Shown here one piece after another: positions 62,064-64,000 of a stretch of DNA of 64,000 bases; position 1 is the first letter of the stretch, and the number at the start of each line of letters is the position of its first letter. The notes under the pieces are model-generated. The model ran no database searches and was not told the origin of the DNA. It saw nothing but the letters and a program-made list of their open reading frames with translations. Both the position numbers and the translations under genes were made by a program. The DNA comes from JAXMBN01 sp046349875. GTDB lineage: Bacteria > Planctomycetota > Planctomycetia > Pirellulales > Pirellulaceae. The DNA lies in NCBI GenBank assembly GCA_046349875.1, contig JAXMBN010000010.1, positions 62,001 through 126,000 on the forward strand, read 5' to 3'.

Positions 62064-64000
62064 CTAAGGTGAGTTCTTCTTTTTTAGGCCAATCACCGAA
62101 TGGTAGGCTGGTTTCGCAACGTTATTTCCATCGAACAAAAGCGGCTTTCCTTGTGACCGCCAAGATACGGCATCATTGACGCCCCAAAAAGTTACCATTT
62201 CGATGGATCGACTGTGCTTGGTAAATGCTCTGAATAGTCCCGCATAAGCATCGGCAAGTTTTTTGTCGGCATCGGAAACGAGACCCCCTTGTGTTGTCGA
62301 AGCATTCGAAGAAATATCAGCTCCAGTTCCCTGTTGACCGCGAACTGCAGAATTGACATCTAGCTCGGTGATGTGAATCGGCAATCCAAGAGTCTCCATT
62401 TCCGATAGTGCTAGATCCATCGTTTCATAGGATGTTCCCACATTGCAATGAGCCTGCGAGCCAATCGCTGACACTGGGATCTTTTGAGCTTGTAGCGTTT
62501 GAATGAGCACCATCAGCTTTTTGCGTTTTTCAGGATTCTCAAGACCGTAATCATTGTAGCGCAAGATGGCATCGGGGTCGGCCTCGTGCGCATACTCGAA
62601 TGCCTTGGCAATAAAGTCCGGACCTATGATGGCAGACCATGGAGAATAGCGAAGTACTTCTGGACCATTGTCTGTGAGTGCTTCGTTGACTACATCCCAT
62701 ACCTTTACTTTGCCCTTGTAACGTCCCACAACGGTGTGGATGTGTTCTCTCATTCTTGCTAAGAGTTCATCTCGGGTTGCTCGCGGACCATTCAAGTTGA
62801 AAGGTTGAAATCCGCCGAAACCGCCTGCTCCCGGACGTCCTGGACCTCGAGGCCGATTAGGCGAGCCATCATTTTGATTCGGCGGCGTTGCATTGGAGCC
62901 ATTGGGAGCTGTGTTCGGAGGTGAGGTGGGGCGTGGAGAAAGTCCATTGGGAGGAAGGCGAGGCGGTCCAATGGTCAACGATTCGTAGCCAGCAATGATT
63001 GGCAACGTTTCACTTGGTTGCTGTGCCCCTTCGAATACCCAATTGGGTGTTTGCGAGTGCCACACCAGTGTATGTCCTGCCAGTTGCATTTGATTCTCTG
63101 CCGCAAATTTCTCAAGTGCATCGGCTGCAGCAAAATCGTATCCGTCAGTCCCAGGGCGGGGGTGAATCAATTGCCATTTCATTTCGTTCTCAGCCACGAT
63201 CTGATTGAAATGGTGTTTGACAAGAGCGGTATCTCTTGCGAGTTCTTCCTTGGATCTCCGTCCAAACGGACCCATAGTAATCGATCGATTCACGGCAACG
63301 CCCACGAGGAAATCTTCCTTGAAAACTTCTTTGAGCGGAGTGACTGATTCAGATGGATTCGAAGGAGCACTAGGAGTTGCCGGAGACAGGGACTGCTGAG
63401 ACCCTTTGATTTGGGGCTCTTTGACAGCATGACCCAAGATCGTGAGCATTTGGGCAGCGTATCGCCTTCCGAGTTCTCGCAAACCTGCCGAGGTGAAATG
63501 GAGTCGATCTGGATTGCATGGGATTCCCGAAGAGGAAATAACATGCGCATTGGGCAGTGTTGCAGGCAACCGTTGGATAATGGCATTTACGCTCGCGGTT
63601 GCACCATTTTGATCTTCATGCACCACTTCACCGGCTAACAGTGGAACTTCGGCTGGATTGAGTGCAAGGTCTTGAATCAGGTCACCGTAGATCTTTTTGA
63701 CTTTGGCTGGCCAATCCTGGTCGTTCGTGTTCGATTCTCCTTGGTGGAGAAGGATTCCTTTGATCGTTCCTCGCTTCTGCGCAGTCTTGGCAAGTTCGAC
63801 CATATAGTGATAGGGACTACCATCGTACTCCTTCGCAATGTTCTTCTTCCAGTCTTCTGCCGTAGCGAGATACTGTTGGTATTGGTCCTTATCAAACATT
63901 TCGATCTTCGCACCAGGTACGGCGACCTTGATGACGCCAACGCGATACTCTTCTGGAAGGGACGCAACCATCGTCTTGCCAAAATTGTCGACAAGGCTCA
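62064..64000 (-). CDS. CE6/SASA-type esterase fused to GH10 endo-1,4-beta-xylanase (5' end outside window)
   Basis: The frame is open through the right edge; the first visible codons read SLVDNFGKTMVASLPEEY, so ATG 63971 is probably internal. N-terminal part: SASA/CE6-like carbohydrate esterase with HQGESN and DRLHFTSAGLRELG, which remove acetyl groups from xylan. After a Ser/Pro linker the GH10 domain follows: VAENEMKWQLIHPRPGTDGYDF, GHTLVWHSQTPNWVF, acid/base Glu in VWDVVNEAL and nucleophile Glu in HITELDVNSA, ending GVNDAVSWRSQGKPLLFDGN. Between WVF and LLARMREHIHTVVGRYKG there is an extra stretch of about 75 residues rich in Pro, Asn and Gly. A bifunctional secreted xylan degrader. Confidence 0.94.
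   Translation of the reverse strand, partial: SLVDNFGKTMVASLPEEYRVGVIKVAVPGAKIEMFDKDQYQQYLATAEDWKKNIAKEYDGSPYHYMVELAKTAQKRGTIKGILLHQGESNTNDQDWPAKVKKIYGDLIQDLALNPAEVPLLAGEVVHEDQNGATASVNAIIQRLPATLPNAHVISSSGIPCNPDRLHFTSAGLRELGRRYAAQMLTILGHAVKEPQIKGSQQSLSPATPSAPSNPSESVTPLKEVFKEDFLVGVAVNRSITMGPFGRRSKEELARDTALVKHHFNQIVAENEMKWQLIHPRPGTDGYDFAAADALEKFAAENQMQLAGHTLVWHSQTPNWVFEGAQQPSETLPIIAGYESLTIGPPRLPPNGLSPRPTSPPNTAPNGSNATPPNQNDGSPNRPRGPGRPGAGGFGGFQPFNLNGPRATRDELLARMREHIHTVVGRYKGKVKVWDVVNEALTDNGPEVLRYSPWSAIIGPDFIAKAFEYAHEADPDAILRYNDYGLENPEKRKKLMVLIQTLQAQKIPVSAIGSQAHCNVGTSYETMDLALSEMETLGLPIHITELDVNSAVRGQQGTGADISSNASTTQGGLVSDADKKLADAYAGLFRAFTKHSRSIEMVTFWGVNDAVSWRSQGKPLLFDGNNVAKPAYHSVIGLKKKNSP

Noticed and set aside
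1..64000. CRISPR array, prophage or integron
   Set aside because: No regularly spaced repeats beyond the four REP-like copies, and no integrase, capsid, terminase or cas-like genes were seen.

Overview
The window looks like a chromosomal piece of a planctomycete, most likely of the Pirellula/Rhodopirellula type. This rests on gene content: two sets of DUF1501 and DUF1549/DUF1553 genes with planctomycete cytochrome-type CxxCH motifs, two giant proteins with N-terminal LEPR-XLL-like motifs, a sulfatase, TIGR03790, Gfo/Idh/MocA and zinc-ribbon membrane proteins, and weak or absent Shine-Dalgarno sites in many genes. No rRNA, tRNA, CRISPR array or intact prophage was seen.

Layout. 1-8.9 kb: the end of an unidentified gene, then a tight + strand run of DUF1501, PPC-domain, DUF1549/DUF1553 and cytochrome-WD40-coiled-coil genes, all with export signals. 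8.9-10.5 kb: a decayed REP-associated tyrosine (Y1) transposase framed by inverted pairs of 26-bp hairpin repeats. 10.5-15.1 kb (- strand): a zinc-ribbon membrane protein, an ABC ATPase, rplM-rpsI with a clear terminator, and a DEAD-box helicase. 15.4-20.0 kb (+): an SDR and a PfkB kinase that together suggest uronate catabolism, a strong terminator, an RraB-like protein and a TIGR03790 protein. 20.0-25.4 kb: a cysteine-synthase-family enzyme and a second DUF1549/DUF1553 plus DUF1501 pair. 25.4-31.1 kb: a Ca2+-type P-type ATPase with DUF4404, a macro-domain protein, a small c-type cytochrome, a 42-residue membrane protein and a PlsC-like acyltransferase. 31.3-34.7 kb: a secreted DUF4965/glutaminase-like protein and an unknown protein.

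34.7-40.3 kb (-): the translation operon rpmI-rplT-pheS-pheT with its own promoter and an internal terminator, preceded by a sodium:solute symporter. 40.4-45.1 kb: a GNAT enzyme, an ECF sigma factor with a likely membrane anti-sigma partner, and a divergent HTH-response regulator with a soluble histidine kinase. 45.3-48.4 kb: a Tat-exported Gfo/Idh/MocA protein convergent with an arylsulfatase. 48.6-61.3 kb: a giant Ig-repeat/calpain-like protein whose frame is broken in two places, a second zinc-ribbon membrane protein, a WD40 protein, and a 1504-residue protein with seven SdrD-B-like repeats and a calcium-loop tail. 61.4-64.0 kb (-): a WrbA-like flavoprotein and the 3' part of an esterase-GH10 xylanase fusion that runs off the window.

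Taken together the accessory genes point to a surface-attached polysaccharide degrader: xylanase/esterase, sulfatase, uronate enzymes, a solute symporter, exported oxidoreductases and large adhesin-like proteins. I found no single gene cluster that is clearly a new defence or biosynthetic system. The best leads are the repeat-framed transposase relic, the two-repeat Ig/calpain protein, the co-varying cysteine pairs in the B repeats, and the sigma/anti-sigma and HTH-receiver signalling pairs.
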